Assembly: GCF_000315485.1 (NCBI RefSeq)
Contig: NZ_JH992940.1
Location: 603,574 to 667,573 of the forward strand
DNA: 64,000 bases
Origin: Bacteroides oleiciplenus YIT 12058
GTDB taxonomy: Bacteria > Bacteroidota > Bacteroidia > Bacteroidales > Bacteroidaceae
Direction of reading: 5' to 3'
Numbering within the stretch: position 1 is the first letter of the stretch; the number at the start of each line of letters is the position of its first letter. Under the pieces are notes generated by a model that saw only the letters and a list, made by a program, of their open reading frames with translations, searched no databases and was not told where the DNA came from. The translations under genes and the position numbers were made by a program. Shown here piece by piece: positions 35,140 through 44,076 of the stretch.

Positions 35140-37107
35140 ATGAAACGAAATAGACTATACATCATCCCGTTGATATTCTCATTGTTCTGGGGATTCATCT
35201 CATGTGAGAATGACTCTCTGATAGAGCCAACGAATACAAAACCAGCAAACGGAATCATCTTAAAACTCTCTATGCCGCGTCCGGCAACCTCACGCGCCGT
35301 GGAGGAGCCCGGAGAAGATGCACTCAATGAAAATACGATAAAGACACTGGATGTTTTTATTTATCAGGAAGGGGCAGACGAGTGTTTGTTCTACCAGCAT
35401 TTCGCACTATCACCGGAGCTGACCGGAACCGGCGAACATTTGGAAAAACTGAGTGTGGCGCAAGAAAAGTTCGGCTTGAATATTAATCATACCGTTTATG
35501 TCGTAGCCAATAACACTACCACAATTCCATCCGATGGTTTATCACTCACAGCCTTGAAAACACTTGCCGCTCCTACCCTGGATACAGACAAGAAACAAGA
35601 CACTTTCATTATGGATGGAAAGCAGACCATGGTGTTGAATGATGGGATAGTTGTCAACAAAGAGATTCCCGTTATACTCAGACGTGCTGCCGCTAAAATA
35701 AGAGTTAGCCTGAACTATGTGAACGGGTATTCACCGATGGATGGTAACATGCCCTCCAAAAAGATAGTGAATTATGCCGCTGATGGTTCGTCTATTGCAG
35801 ATGGAAATGTCAGTACTGCTACACTACAGAGCATGAGTAGATTTACGGAGCAGAATACAGGTGCAGGTTATAACAACCAATTCATCCTTTATTCGTATGC
35901 CAATGACTGGACGAAGGATACGAACAAAGAAACATATGTGCTCATCAATGTACCGATAAAGGATGCAGGTAACAATACCCACACCCAGAACTATTACAGA
36001 ATTCCCGTGAACTATCGCCTACCGGACGGAAGTACAGACCAGGCAGAGAGTATTTATAAGCTGGAACGTAACCATCTGTACGATATTCGTGTGAATATAG
36101 ATCAAAAAGGAGATACCGATCCACATTCCGCAGTTACGCTGGATGCAGGTTATACCATACAAGATTGGACTACTCATGAAGTATTGGTCTCTGTGGAGGG
36201 AATAAACTTTATCTACGTAAGAGATACTAAAATTTCCATGCCCAACAGTACTCAGTTTACGACTACATTCCAGTCGTCCACACCGGATGTGGAAATCAGA
36301 AATATTACTGTAAACGGAGTATCGGTCGGCAATGGTGGCAAAGAAATAAATATCGTAGCTACCCCGAATGCCAAGTCGGGAACGATTACCATCACAAGCC
36401 CCCTCCCGGAAAACTTCTTAGCCAAAGAAGTCACTTTCCTGGTGCAGAATAGTACTAATCGCACTCAGACAGTCACCGTATCCCAATACCCGGCTTTGTA
36501 TATCGGATCTGATATTTCTGCCGACGCCCCCGGCGGAAGCCAGGGACAGGATAATACGAAAATGTATATCATGAGCTCGTTTGTTGCCGACTTCTCCACG
36601 CTTCCCAATCCGGATGAGTTTGATGAAGACTTCGGCACCGGATACTCCCACTATGCCGCCAATCCTGTGTTAGGTGCATCCTATGCTGGCTATATACGCG
36701 ATAATGCCGTGCTTGGCTATCCACTGGTAGATGGTGAGCATGCCACCATAGATACGGAAGAAAACAACCGGAGAGTATCCCCCAGTTTCATGCTTGCTTC
36801 GCAACATGGAACGACAACAGCAGGTTCCTACTCAGCATCAAGAATCAAATGCCGGGATTATGTAGAACGTGATGCCACCACCGGGGAAACCTATTCCGAC
36901 TGGCGAATGCCTACACAGGCAGAACTTTATATGATAGACATTTTGCAGAATATTAAGGTATGTGAAGTGAAGGGAATTCTTGAAGGAAACTACTACTGGA
37001 GTTCAAACGCCAACGGTGCCATCAACTTCATGGACCCACGTGTGGGACAAGGCGGTAAGTTTAGTCCCATAAATGCATCCGTGCGATGTGTTCGTGACGT
37101 CCGGTAA
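35140..37107 (+). CDS. Fimbrial tip-like lipoprotein with C-terminal Lcl/FISUMP-type domain
   Basis: 655 residues. Lipidation at Cys-22 (FISC), then ATSRAVEE at 49-56 with Arg-52 as a likely processing site. Fimbrillin strands follow (KTLDVFIYQEGADECLFY; HTVYVVANNTT; VILRRAAAKIRVSL). The last ~100 residues change character: YSDWRMPTQAELYMID, NYYWSSNANGAINFMDP and VRCVRDVR are the pattern of Lcl/DUF1566/FISUMP domains, found in adhesins and surface lectin-like proteins. A fimbrillin body with this exposed C-terminal head suggests the adhesive tip. The combination is seen directly; ligand binding is inference. Confidence 0.75.
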   Translation: MKRNRLYIIPLIFSLFWGFISCENDSLIEPTNTKPANGIILKLSMPRPATSRAVEEPGEDALNENTIKTLDVFIYQEGADECLFYQHFALSPELTGTGEHLEKLSVAQEKFGLNINHTVYVVANNTTTIPSDGLSLTALKTLAAPTLDTDKKQDTFIMDGKQTMVLNDGIVVNKEIPVILRRAAAKIRVSLNYVNGYSPMDGNMPSKKIVNYAADGSSIADGNVSTATLQSMSRFTEQNTGAGYNNQFILYSYANDWTKDTNKETYVLINVPIKDAGNNTHTQNYYRIPVNYRLPDGSTDQAESIYKLERNHLYDIRVNIDQKGDTDPHSAVTLDAGYTIQDWTTHEVLVSVEGINFIYVRDTKISMPNSTQFTTTFQSSTPDVEIRNITVNGVSVGNGGKEINIVATPNAKSGTITITSPLPENFLAKEVTFLVQNSTNRTQTVTVSQYPALYIGSDISADAPGGSQGQDNTKMYIMSSFVADFSTLPNPDEFDEDFGTGYSHYAANPVLGASYAGYIRDNAVLGYPLVDGEHATIDTEENNRRVSPSFMLASQHGTTTAGSYSASRIKCRDYVERDATTGETYSDWRMPTQAELYMIDILQNIKVCEVKGILEGNYYWSSNANGAINFMDPRVGQGGKFSPINASVRCVRDVR

Positions 37108-37137
37108 CAATTATAGATAGATTAAAAATAGAAATGT

Positions 37138-39291
37138 ATGAAACGATCAACCTACCTTATAGCACTCCTCAGTCTTCTCCTGGCCTCGTGCACAGATGAA
37201 GACCAATTTGATAATCCGCAGACCGAGAACAGCAGAACCGCTTTTCAGTTTTCGGTAAATATGCCTGACTATCAGCCCGTACACACCCGTGCCGTGGTTG
37301 ATGAGAATGCAGTTAATGACTTGTGGCTAATGACTTTCGATGCCAACGGGCTTTTCATCGGACGGGCACATGCCTCTCTCCTGACCAGCAACAGCAACGG
37401 TACCGGAACATTCCGGGCTGACATACCTGATGACACAAGAATCATTCACCTCATTGCCAACTATAACCAATGGAATAATTTCGACGAGCGTGCTGCTATG
37501 CAAAAAGATGAAAGGGAAATAATCCCTTCATTAGCCAGCAACCAACTCGCATTCTGGGGAAGACAAGCCATTTCTTCAGCCGGTGATACTCCCAATGTCA
37601 CACTTTACCGTAATCTGGCAAAGGTGACAGTTGAGAATGAAACAACTAATTTTGAAGTAACAGGGTATGCACTTTGTAACTATATAAATAGTGGAACAGT
37701 GGCTCCCTTCAATCCGGACGCCTCCCCTACTCCATTCATCCTGATAGATGGCAAGCCCACCTTGCTAAATAGCTCTATGGTCAAAACAGATCAAAAGAGT
37801 GCCGACTGCAACATGGAGCCCAAGTATATGTTCGAGAATGAAAACTACTCCAATGACCAAGCATATATCATCATCAAAGGCAGACTGGAAGGAAAGACAG
37901 AAGAGCTATACTATAAGATACAACTTCTTGACAGCGATAAGAAACCTTATCCCATTATGAGAAATTATCACTATAAAGTGGTGATTAAATCTTTCAGTGA
38001 AAGTGCCAACGGAAGTACAGCTTTTAGTGATGCCAAAACGTCAGAACCTTCCAATAACATTTATGCTGAAATATTCAAGGAATCTCCTTCCATATCAGAC
38101 AACAATAACAATGTATTGACGGTAAACAGACTGCATTTCCTTTTCACCAAGGAAGGCACTCTGAATGTATCCGCACAATATACGGCAAATGGAGTAACCG
38201 ATAATTCAAAAATCAGCGTCTCCATTGCAGAAGATCAAGGAAGCATACTCCATAACTTGAAATATGACGGCAACGGCAACATTACCGCCGATATATCCCG
38301 CATCATTGCAGGACAATACGAAGCGACAATCACCGTCAAAGCCGGAGTATTATCCCGTACGGTAACAGTTGTGTCCAGCGCATTGTATCAGTTCGACCCT
38401 GCTTCTTTATCACCGGAAATATATACCGCCCGTGATCAGGACGTAACGTTGAGTTTCAACATTCCTTCCACAATACCCTACTACCTGTATCCGCTGAAGT
38501 GTGCTATCACCACAGCCAATCTGTATCCGGTAGAACCGAATAAGAATCTACAAATAGAATATACGGATGGCGGGTATCAGTATGTCTACTGGGCTGACGG
38601 TCCCGGAACCAAAACGCTGAACTTCCGCACAAGCCTTGAAAACAGTGACGAAACGGTTCTGATTGCCAATGAAATCTTCCAGACAAAAAGTGTAGAAGTT
38701 AAATCACGGCAATTCACCAATGTATCCATAAACAGTAACAACTTCATCAACTATGGCGTGAACAATACAGCAAGCCTGATGTTTACTATTTCATCCTATC
38801 CGGATTATCCGCCCACATACCCGCTGACGGTATTTGTTGCAACCAAAAAACTGCAAACCACTCAAAGCGGATGGACGGCAGTACCCGGCGGTTATCAGTA
38901 TACATACGCCTCACAACCTTCAGGACTTCAAACAGTAACGTTTACCGCCAAAGAAGCAGTTAGCAGTGAGAAAGTAGTTATTTCTGCGCCGGGATTTAGT
39001 CCTACGACTATTGATGTCGGGAATATCCTGGGGAGTTCTGTCACCATTAGCAATACGATACGGGTGTACCAAAATAATGGATTGCTCAGTATTCCCCGCT
39101 ATGCTGTAACGTCTTCGGATTCTGGTATTGCATCCGGTTTTACAACAAGCCGAACGAGCACTTATTCAACAACGCTACATGCCGGTGCGCAAATAAATGA
39201 TGTAGTAACTTTCACCTTGAGTGGTTATGGCTATTCTGCCGCATACAAAGTAGAAGAATTGCTACAAAGTCCGGCCATCGTTTTACAATAA
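37138..39291 (+). CDS. DUF4906-type large fimbria-associated lipoprotein
   Basis: 717 residues. Lipidation at Cys-18 (LASC), HTRAVVDENAVN with Arg-51 as a processing-type site, then NDLWLMTFDANGLFIGR and RIIHLIANYNQWNNF as fimbrillin strands. The C-terminal half is a series of all-beta, Ig-like segments (LTVFVATKKLQTTQSG; VTFTAKEAVSSEKVV), matching the DUF4906 architecture of large Bacteroidales surface proteins. It may be a long tip adhesin or a second fibre component. Its position before the DUF3575 and OmpA-like genes is conserved in related clusters, from memory. Confidence 0.7.
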   Translation: MKRSTYLIALLSLLLASCTDEDQFDNPQTENSRTAFQFSVNMPDYQPVHTRAVVDENAVNDLWLMTFDANGLFIGRAHASLLTSNSNGTGTFRADIPDDTRIIHLIANYNQWNNFDERAAMQKDEREIIPSLASNQLAFWGRQAISSAGDTPNVTLYRNLAKVTVENETTNFEVTGYALCNYINSGTVAPFNPDASPTPFILIDGKPTLLNSSMVKTDQKSADCNMEPKYMFENENYSNDQAYIIIKGRLEGKTEELYYKIQLLDSDKKPYPIMRNYHYKVVIKSFSESANGSTAFSDAKTSEPSNNIYAEIFKESPSISDNNNNVLTVNRLHFLFTKEGTLNVSAQYTANGVTDNSKISVSIAEDQGSILHNLKYDGNGNITADISRIIAGQYEATITVKAGVLSRTVTVVSSALYQFDPASLSPEIYTARDQDVTLSFNIPSTIPYYLYPLKCAITTANLYPVEPNKNLQIEYTDGGYQYVYWADGPGTKTLNFRTSLENSDETVLIANEIFQTKSVEVKSRQFTNVSINSNNFINYGVNNTASLMFTISSYPDYPPTYPLTVFVATKKLQTTQSGWTAVPGGYQYTYASQPSGLQTVTFTAKEAVSSEKVVISAPGFSPTTIDVGNILGSSVTISNTIRVYQNNGLLSIPRYAVTSSDSGIASGFTTSRTSTYSTTLHAGAQINDVVTFTLSGYGYSAAYKVEELLQSPAIVLQ

Positions 39292-39298
39292 TAAATGA

Positions 39299-39889
39299 AT
39301 GAAAAATATGAAAACTATTAAATTTCTCTTATTGGCAGCCCTGATGCTCACATACACTATCAGTACGTATGGGCAGGACAAGAGCCACTACATGCCCAAA
39401 TTTGCTATTAAAACAAACGCATTATATTGGGCCACAACTACTGCTAACCTTGGATTTGAAGTCGGACTTTCCAAGAAACTCACTCTTGATATATCCGGCA
39501 ACTATAATCCCTGGAAGTTCTCTGACCACAAACAGATTAAGCACTGGCTGGTGCAACCGGAACTCCGTTACTGGTTGTGCGAACGTTTCTACGGACACTT
39601 CTTCGGTGTACATGCCCACTATGCAGAGGCTAATGTAAGCAACCTGAACATATTAGGTTTAGGTCACGAACGTTACCAAGGCAACATATATGGCGCCGGT
39701 ATCTCTTACGGTTACCAATGGATACTGAACAAACGCTGGAGTATGGAAGCTGAAATCGGTGTAGGCTATGCCCGCATTGACTATGACAAGTACAATTGTG
39801 GTAAATGTGGAACCAAGCTTGACGACGGACACAAAAATTACTTTGGTCCTACCAAAGTAGCATTAAACATTATATACGTTATAAAATAA
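39299..39889 (+). CDS. DUF3575 outer membrane protein
   Basis: 196 residues, signal peptide from MKNMKTIKFLLLAALMLTYT with cleavage after YGQ. The mature part is a small barrel: KFAIKTNALYWATTTANLGF opening, LVQPELRYWLCERFYGHFFG and AGISYGYQWILNKRWSMEAE are the DUF3575 hallmarks. YNCGKCG near residue 165 is a Cys pair in a probable surface loop. DUF3575 proteins are commonly encoded beside DUF3868 proteins in Bacteroides fimbrial loci. It may anchor or guide the fimbria in the outer membrane, by inference. Spacing is 7 bases before and 7 after. Confidence 0.85.
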   Translation: MKNMKTIKFLLLAALMLTYTISTYGQDKSHYMPKFAIKTNALYWATTTANLGFEVGLSKKLTLDISGNYNPWKFSDHKQIKHWLVQPELRYWLCERFYGHFFGVHAHYAEANVSNLNILGLGHERYQGNIYGAGISYGYQWILNKRWSMEAEIGVGYARIDYDKYNCGKCGTKLDDGHKNYFGPTKVALNIIYVIK

Positions 39890-39896
39890 TATAGTC

Positions 39897-41339
39897 ATGA
39901 AAAATATACTGATATACTCCATTCTGTGCTTCATTGCCGTACTCCCGGTCAGCGCACAGAAATTCTATAAAGATGCCATCAACATCACCAATGCCTCCCT
40001 GTGGCAACAAGGAGAATCACTCTACATAAATATGCAGATAGACATGCGGAACCTGAAAGTCAGCAACGACCGCACTCTGACACTCACTCCCGTACTGGCA
40101 GGTCCCAATAATAATGTAGCCTTACCGGAAATCGTCATCAACGGACGTAGAAGACAGAAGGCTTATCTCCGCGCCATGGCTTTGGACAAGACAACCAACA
40201 TGGAAATACCTTACAATACGGAAGAAGTATTGACCTATACGCAAATCGTCCCTTATGAATCGTGGATGGAAAATGCCCATTTGGATTTGGAAGAGAATTT
40301 GTGCGGCTGTGGCGGTCATCAGGAAGTGCTGACACAGGAAATGATTATGAATGGAGTTTCTACCGAGGCAAAACGACTGGCAGCCTTGCGCCCCACTTCT
40401 TCTTTCATACAGCCCAAAGCTGAAGTGGTAAAAGCACGCAGTGAGCAGTACGAAGCACATCTTGATTTCCCTGTCGGCAAGTCTGTCATTCTACCGGATT
40501 TCATGAACAATCAAACTGAATTACGAAATATCCGGGAGATGTTCAACAAAATACAGAATGATAAAAAATTGACCGTCACAGGAGTTTACATTGATGGATT
40601 CGCCTCACCCGAAGGTCCTCTTAAACTCAATGAACAACTATCAAAGAGCAGAGCCGAAGCTTTGAAAAAGTATCTTTCCACACAAGAACAGATTCCTACC
40701 AAGCTCTACAACGTTTCTTTTGGTGGGGAAAACTGGGAAGGATTGGTACAAGCGCTGGAGATTTCCAACCTGAAAGAGAAAACAGAATTCCTTCATATCA
40801 TCCGCAATACCAGTGACATTGCCCTCCGGAAAGAGGAAATAAAACGTGTAGGTGGTGGTATACCTTATCGTACGATGCTAAAAGAATTGTATCCGGCACT
40901 TCGTAAAGTAAATTGCCGCATTGACTATACAATTGCCAATTTTAAGGTAGACGAAGGAAAGGAGATTATCAAAACACAACCCCAATACCTCAGTCTGAAC
41001 GAGATGTACCTGGTAGCTAATAGTTATCCTAAAGGTAGTGACGACTTTATCAGTGTCTTCGACATTGCCGTGCGTATGTATCCAAATGACGAAGTAGCCA
41101 ATCTAAATGCAGCAGCCGTAGCCCTATCTAAAAAGGACCTGACTGATGCACGAAAATATCTGGATAAGTCGAATAAGCAAACAGCTGAATATGCCAATAA
41201 TAATGGTGTCTATAATCTGTTGAGTGGCAACACGGCACAAGCCATTAGCGAATTCACCAAAGCCGCCCAGAATGGCAATGAAGATGCCCGACATAATCTG
41301 GCAGAAATAGAAAAGGTGATGAATATGAAAAGAGAATAA
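39897..41339 (+). CDS. DUF3868/OmpA-like protein with TPR tail
   Basis: 480 residues. Signal peptide MKNILIYSILCFIAVLPVSA. Residues ~20-125 match the DUF3868 N-terminal domain, including the CGCGG cluster near 137-141. An OmpA-like domain follows: VTGVYIDGFASPEGP and LNEQLSKSRAEALKKYLS are its peptidoglycan-binding strand-helix. The C-terminus has TPR-like helices (VANLNAAAVALSKKDLTDAR; NGVYNLLSGNTAQAISEF). It likely tethers the fimbrial base to the cell wall. It is the last gene of operon 1 and is followed at once by a terminator. Confidence 0.85.
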   Translation: MKNILIYSILCFIAVLPVSAQKFYKDAINITNASLWQQGESLYINMQIDMRNLKVSNDRTLTLTPVLAGPNNNVALPEIVINGRRRQKAYLRAMALDKTTNMEIPYNTEEVLTYTQIVPYESWMENAHLDLEENLCGCGGHQEVLTQEMIMNGVSTEAKRLAALRPTSSFIQPKAEVVKARSEQYEAHLDFPVGKSVILPDFMNNQTELRNIREMFNKIQNDKKLTVTGVYIDGFASPEGPLKLNEQLSKSRAEALKKYLSTQEQIPTKLYNVSFGGENWEGLVQALEISNLKEKTEFLHIIRNTSDIALRKEEIKRVGGGIPYRTMLKELYPALRKVNCRIDYTIANFKVDEGKEIIKTQPQYLSLNEMYLVANSYPKGSDDFISVFDIAVRMYPNDEVANLNAAAVALSKKDLTDARKYLDKSNKQTAEYANNNGVYNLLSGNTAQAISEFTKAAQNGNEDARHNLAEIEKVMNMKRE

Positions 41340-41350
41340 GAGAATATTCA

Positions 41351-41383
41351 AGAAGCCCCGGAAACTGAAGTTCTGGGGCTTCT
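41351..41383. terminator. Terminator between the two fimbrial operons
   Basis: A 13-bp stem (41351-41363 with 41371-41383, one G-U pair) has a 7-base loop and is followed by CAATTTTATT. It ends operon 1 and lies ~90 bases before the end of operon 2. Confidence 0.8.
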
Positions 41384-41471
41384 CAATTTTATTATAGAAA
41401 CCATCAAAAGTATAGCAGCTACTTTATAATTGGGTACCACTTAGCCCAATATAAAAATTATAATAAACAAT

Positions 41472-43004
41472 CTAATATTTCACAGGTGGTGTCTTCCAAC
41501 TACCAGACAAACTCAGATTATCAGCCCCCAACAATGGAAGATTGACAGGTACACTAACCGTCACATTTCCTATCAATCCTTTAATTGTAGCATTCAGCAC
41601 AGGACCGAGGAGAGGAATTCCACCCAAGACACCATCCAGATTAGCTATATTGGATAACTTCACCGAAAGAGTCAGCGAATGATTACCATCTGTCTGTTGC
41701 GCATACGATTTCAACCCTAAACTGACGAAAGAATAATCAGATCGATAGCGATAATTGGTCTCTACGGTCGCTTGAATAGGGTCAGTTATGTTCACAAGTG
41801 CACCATTCAACAATAGATTACCATCTATTACTTCATCAACTAATAAACCTGAAATCAACCCAGGCTTAGCCACATGAACCTCCCGTACATTAAACACACC
41901 GTGAAATCCCCTGATAAGAATATCTTTTTCACTATTGGTAGTTCCGGGAGTAGGTGTAAAACTATAGCGGAAACGATGATCGCCGGAATAAGTATCCGTC
42001 ACGTTTAAATCCAAATCCATAGTCTTTGGAAAATTGTTAATTGTAACCAAAGCATAGGCCGCATCACTACCACGCCAAGGATTCAACAAATTTCCCAAAG
42101 CTCCCAGTGCACCATCCTGTGTAGCATTACCGGAAAGCGTCCTACCTATTTCATTCACTAATTGTTGCAGTAACAAATTATATAGCGCATCAGTCACCGG
42201 CTGAACCAATACACCAACCACCAAATTAACAGCAGCGTCCAATCCTCCCACTACTACATATACCGCATTACCCACTGTCCCCAAGTCCATAGCCGTTTTT
42301 AGTAAGCCTGGAAGTAGTCCTTGTACCGTAGTCTTTATAATATTCTTATATCCGATTTGAGTCACAATATTGTTGGTAAGCGAGTTCAACGCAGTTTGTG
42401 AATCTACAAATACACGACGAAGATTGAGCATTGTAATAATACGTTGTAACAAAACAGAAGGCTGTGGAGAAGCATTCGAAAAATTAACACTTGCGAAATA
42501 GAACTCTGAAGAATCGGTGAAATCCGAACCAGGCAGATTGATACGTGCATTGGCACGGGTAGTCTGGTAGTTCATCAGTATATCCGAATAACCCATTCCT
42601 CCTGTTCCCAGTATTGGGAACTGCATTTTATCCATATTCGCAAGGAATACAGCCGTATATTGTCCTTTAGGGAGCGTATCTCTCAATGTAGCCAAAGGCC
42701 ATACTGGTATAGCATCAGTAGTTTTCAAAACTACTTTTTCTTTCACATACTCACCGGTAGACTTATAAATGACATAGCGAATACTACGTACCCGGGAGTC
42801 TGATCCCGAAATTGCAGTACGCGTATCAGGAGATTCCTTTGGTAAAAACACAACTTCAAAATACCCATCAGGTATATCTGATGCACCTTCCTCCAAAGAT
42901 TGATTTCCCGAAGGTGGTTCCGGCAAATTTACATCCTCCTTGTCACAACCGGCAAAGAGAAATGAAAAGAAAAAACCAGCTATTACAAAACGAGCTATTT
43001 TCAT
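41472..43004 (-). CDS. Fimbrial tip-like lipoprotein with an unusual hydrophobic central segment
   Basis: 510 residues from Met at 43004, which gives lipobox FLFAGC (Cys-20). An earlier start would run into the previous gene. SPDTRTAISG places Arg-62 as a processing-type site, followed by strand IRYVIYKSTGEYVKEKV. The middle is peculiar: between roughly residues 210 and 300 it has a run of Leu/Val/Ala-rich helices (VQGLLPGLLKTAMDLG, VYVVVGGLDAAVNLVVG, YNLLLQQLVNEIGRTL) unlike the beta-rich rest. The C-terminus is again Leu/Gly rich. As last gene of operon 2 it is probably the tip or an assembly protein; no known fold is recognised for the central part. Confidence 0.65.
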   Translation of the reverse strand: MKIARFVIAGFFFSFLFAGCDKEDVNLPEPPSGNQSLEEGASDIPDGYFEVVFLPKESPDTRTAISGSDSRVRSIRYVIYKSTGEYVKEKVVLKTTDAIPVWPLATLRDTLPKGQYTAVFLANMDKMQFPILGTGGMGYSDILMNYQTTRANARINLPGSDFTDSSEFYFASVNFSNASPQPSVLLQRIITMLNLRRVFVDSQTALNSLTNNIVTQIGYKNIIKTTVQGLLPGLLKTAMDLGTVGNAVYVVVGGLDAAVNLVVGVLVQPVTDALYNLLLQQLVNEIGRTLSGNATQDGALGALGNLLNPWRGSDAAYALVTINNFPKTMDLDLNVTDTYSGDHRFRYSFTPTPGTTNSEKDILIRGFHGVFNVREVHVAKPGLISGLLVDEVIDGNLLLNGALVNITDPIQATVETNYRYRSDYSFVSLGLKSYAQQTDGNHSLTLSVKLSNIANLDGVLGGIPLLGPVLNATIKGLIGNVTVSVPVNLPLLGADNLSLSGSWKTPPVKY

Positions 43005-43017
43005 TTCTATAATTATA

Positions 43018-44043
43018 TTATTGAATACCATCCCATGCATTATCATCTAGATTGATGTTACCTGCCAAGGTAAATCCCAAATTGATAGCAGAATAATCTC
43101 CTGTAATTTTCACCCAATGATTAGAATCGAACGTAATTCGGTTTGCTGATACGACTCCTGCATTATCGGGAATTTTCACAGTGTAGCGTTCCGTGAAGCC
43201 AATTCCATAAGCTACATCCAGATAGAGTAATGTATTTCGAGATGTGGTGGTTGGCAACATATAAAGATTAAAATTCACACTGCCTGAAACGGGCATTTTT
43301 GTTCCCAACGTTTTTATGCCACTATCACCTGTCGTCTGCCATAACAAAGGAGCAGCATCTGTAATCCTGATTCCCGTTACAAGTTGTTCAGCGGCAAGAG
43401 TCACAGAGTTCACGTAACCTGGAACATTATTCACCTGCAAACTCAAACCACTCACCAATCGCGTAAGTGTCCCTTTTACATTGTCCACCTGTGAGGGCTT
43501 GAATGTTTGTCCCACTATGGCGGTCTTCAAATATCCGCTCCCGATACAAGAAAAGAATTCAGGAACAACTGATGCATTGACAGGTTGCAAGCACAAGTTA
43601 GCCAATGTAGCAGGCGTAACGGTAGAAGTTATACTAAACCTTCGTGTAGCATTACTCTGATTTGCAAAATCATAATCATTCTGATTATAACCGATTATCG
43701 CTAATTGATAAGTAGATGCAGGAGACAGGCTCAGCATGGTAGTAACTGCCGGGAACGAACTGACATTCAGTTGACGTGCTGAACTATATTCAGGTACAAA
43801 ATTTGCAGGATCATCTGCCAATGCTTCATTAGTTTTACGGAAAGGCAAAATCAGTACTCTGTTAACTGAGAGAGCAGCATCGCCAGGCGCACGAGTATAA
43901 CTATCATTCCCACTTATTGCCAAATGCACAGGAACAATGCCTTCATCCGGGAATAGGTCCCGGTTCTCTTCTGCAGAACATCCGCCCAAGAAAATCATAC
44001 CTACTCCCGTTAACAAGCCTATTATATGGTTCGCCATTTTCAT
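43018..44043 (-). CDS. Fimbrillin-like lipoprotein
   Basis: 341 residues. Lipidated Cys-22 (FLGGC), SYTRAPGD with Arg-51 as processing-type site, then VNRVLILPFRKTNEAL and YQLAIIGYNQNDYDFA, the two characteristic strands of the Bacteroidales fimbrillin fold (PF13149/Mfa-like). The C-terminus has the strand set NLYMLPTTTSRNTLLYLDVA. It is a structural or minor subunit of the second fimbria. Spacing is 13 bases to the downstream gene and 33 from the upstream fimbrillin gene. Confidence 0.75.
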   Translation of the reverse strand: MKMANHIIGLLTGVGMIFLGGCSAEENRDLFPDEGIVPVHLAISGNDSYTRAPGDAALSVNRVLILPFRKTNEALADDPANFVPEYSSARQLNVSSFPAVTTMLSLSPASTYQLAIIGYNQNDYDFANQSNATRRFSITSTVTPATLANLCLQPVNASVVPEFFSCIGSGYLKTAIVGQTFKPSQVDNVKGTLTRLVSGLSLQVNNVPGYVNSVTLAAEQLVTGIRITDAAPLLWQTTGDSGIKTLGTKMPVSGSVNFNLYMLPTTTSRNTLLYLDVAYGIGFTERYTVKIPDNAGVVSANRITFDSNHWVKITGDYSAINLGFTLAGNINLDDNAWDGIQ

Positions 44044-44076
44044 ACTTATAATATCAAAATCTACAACTCAAGTATT

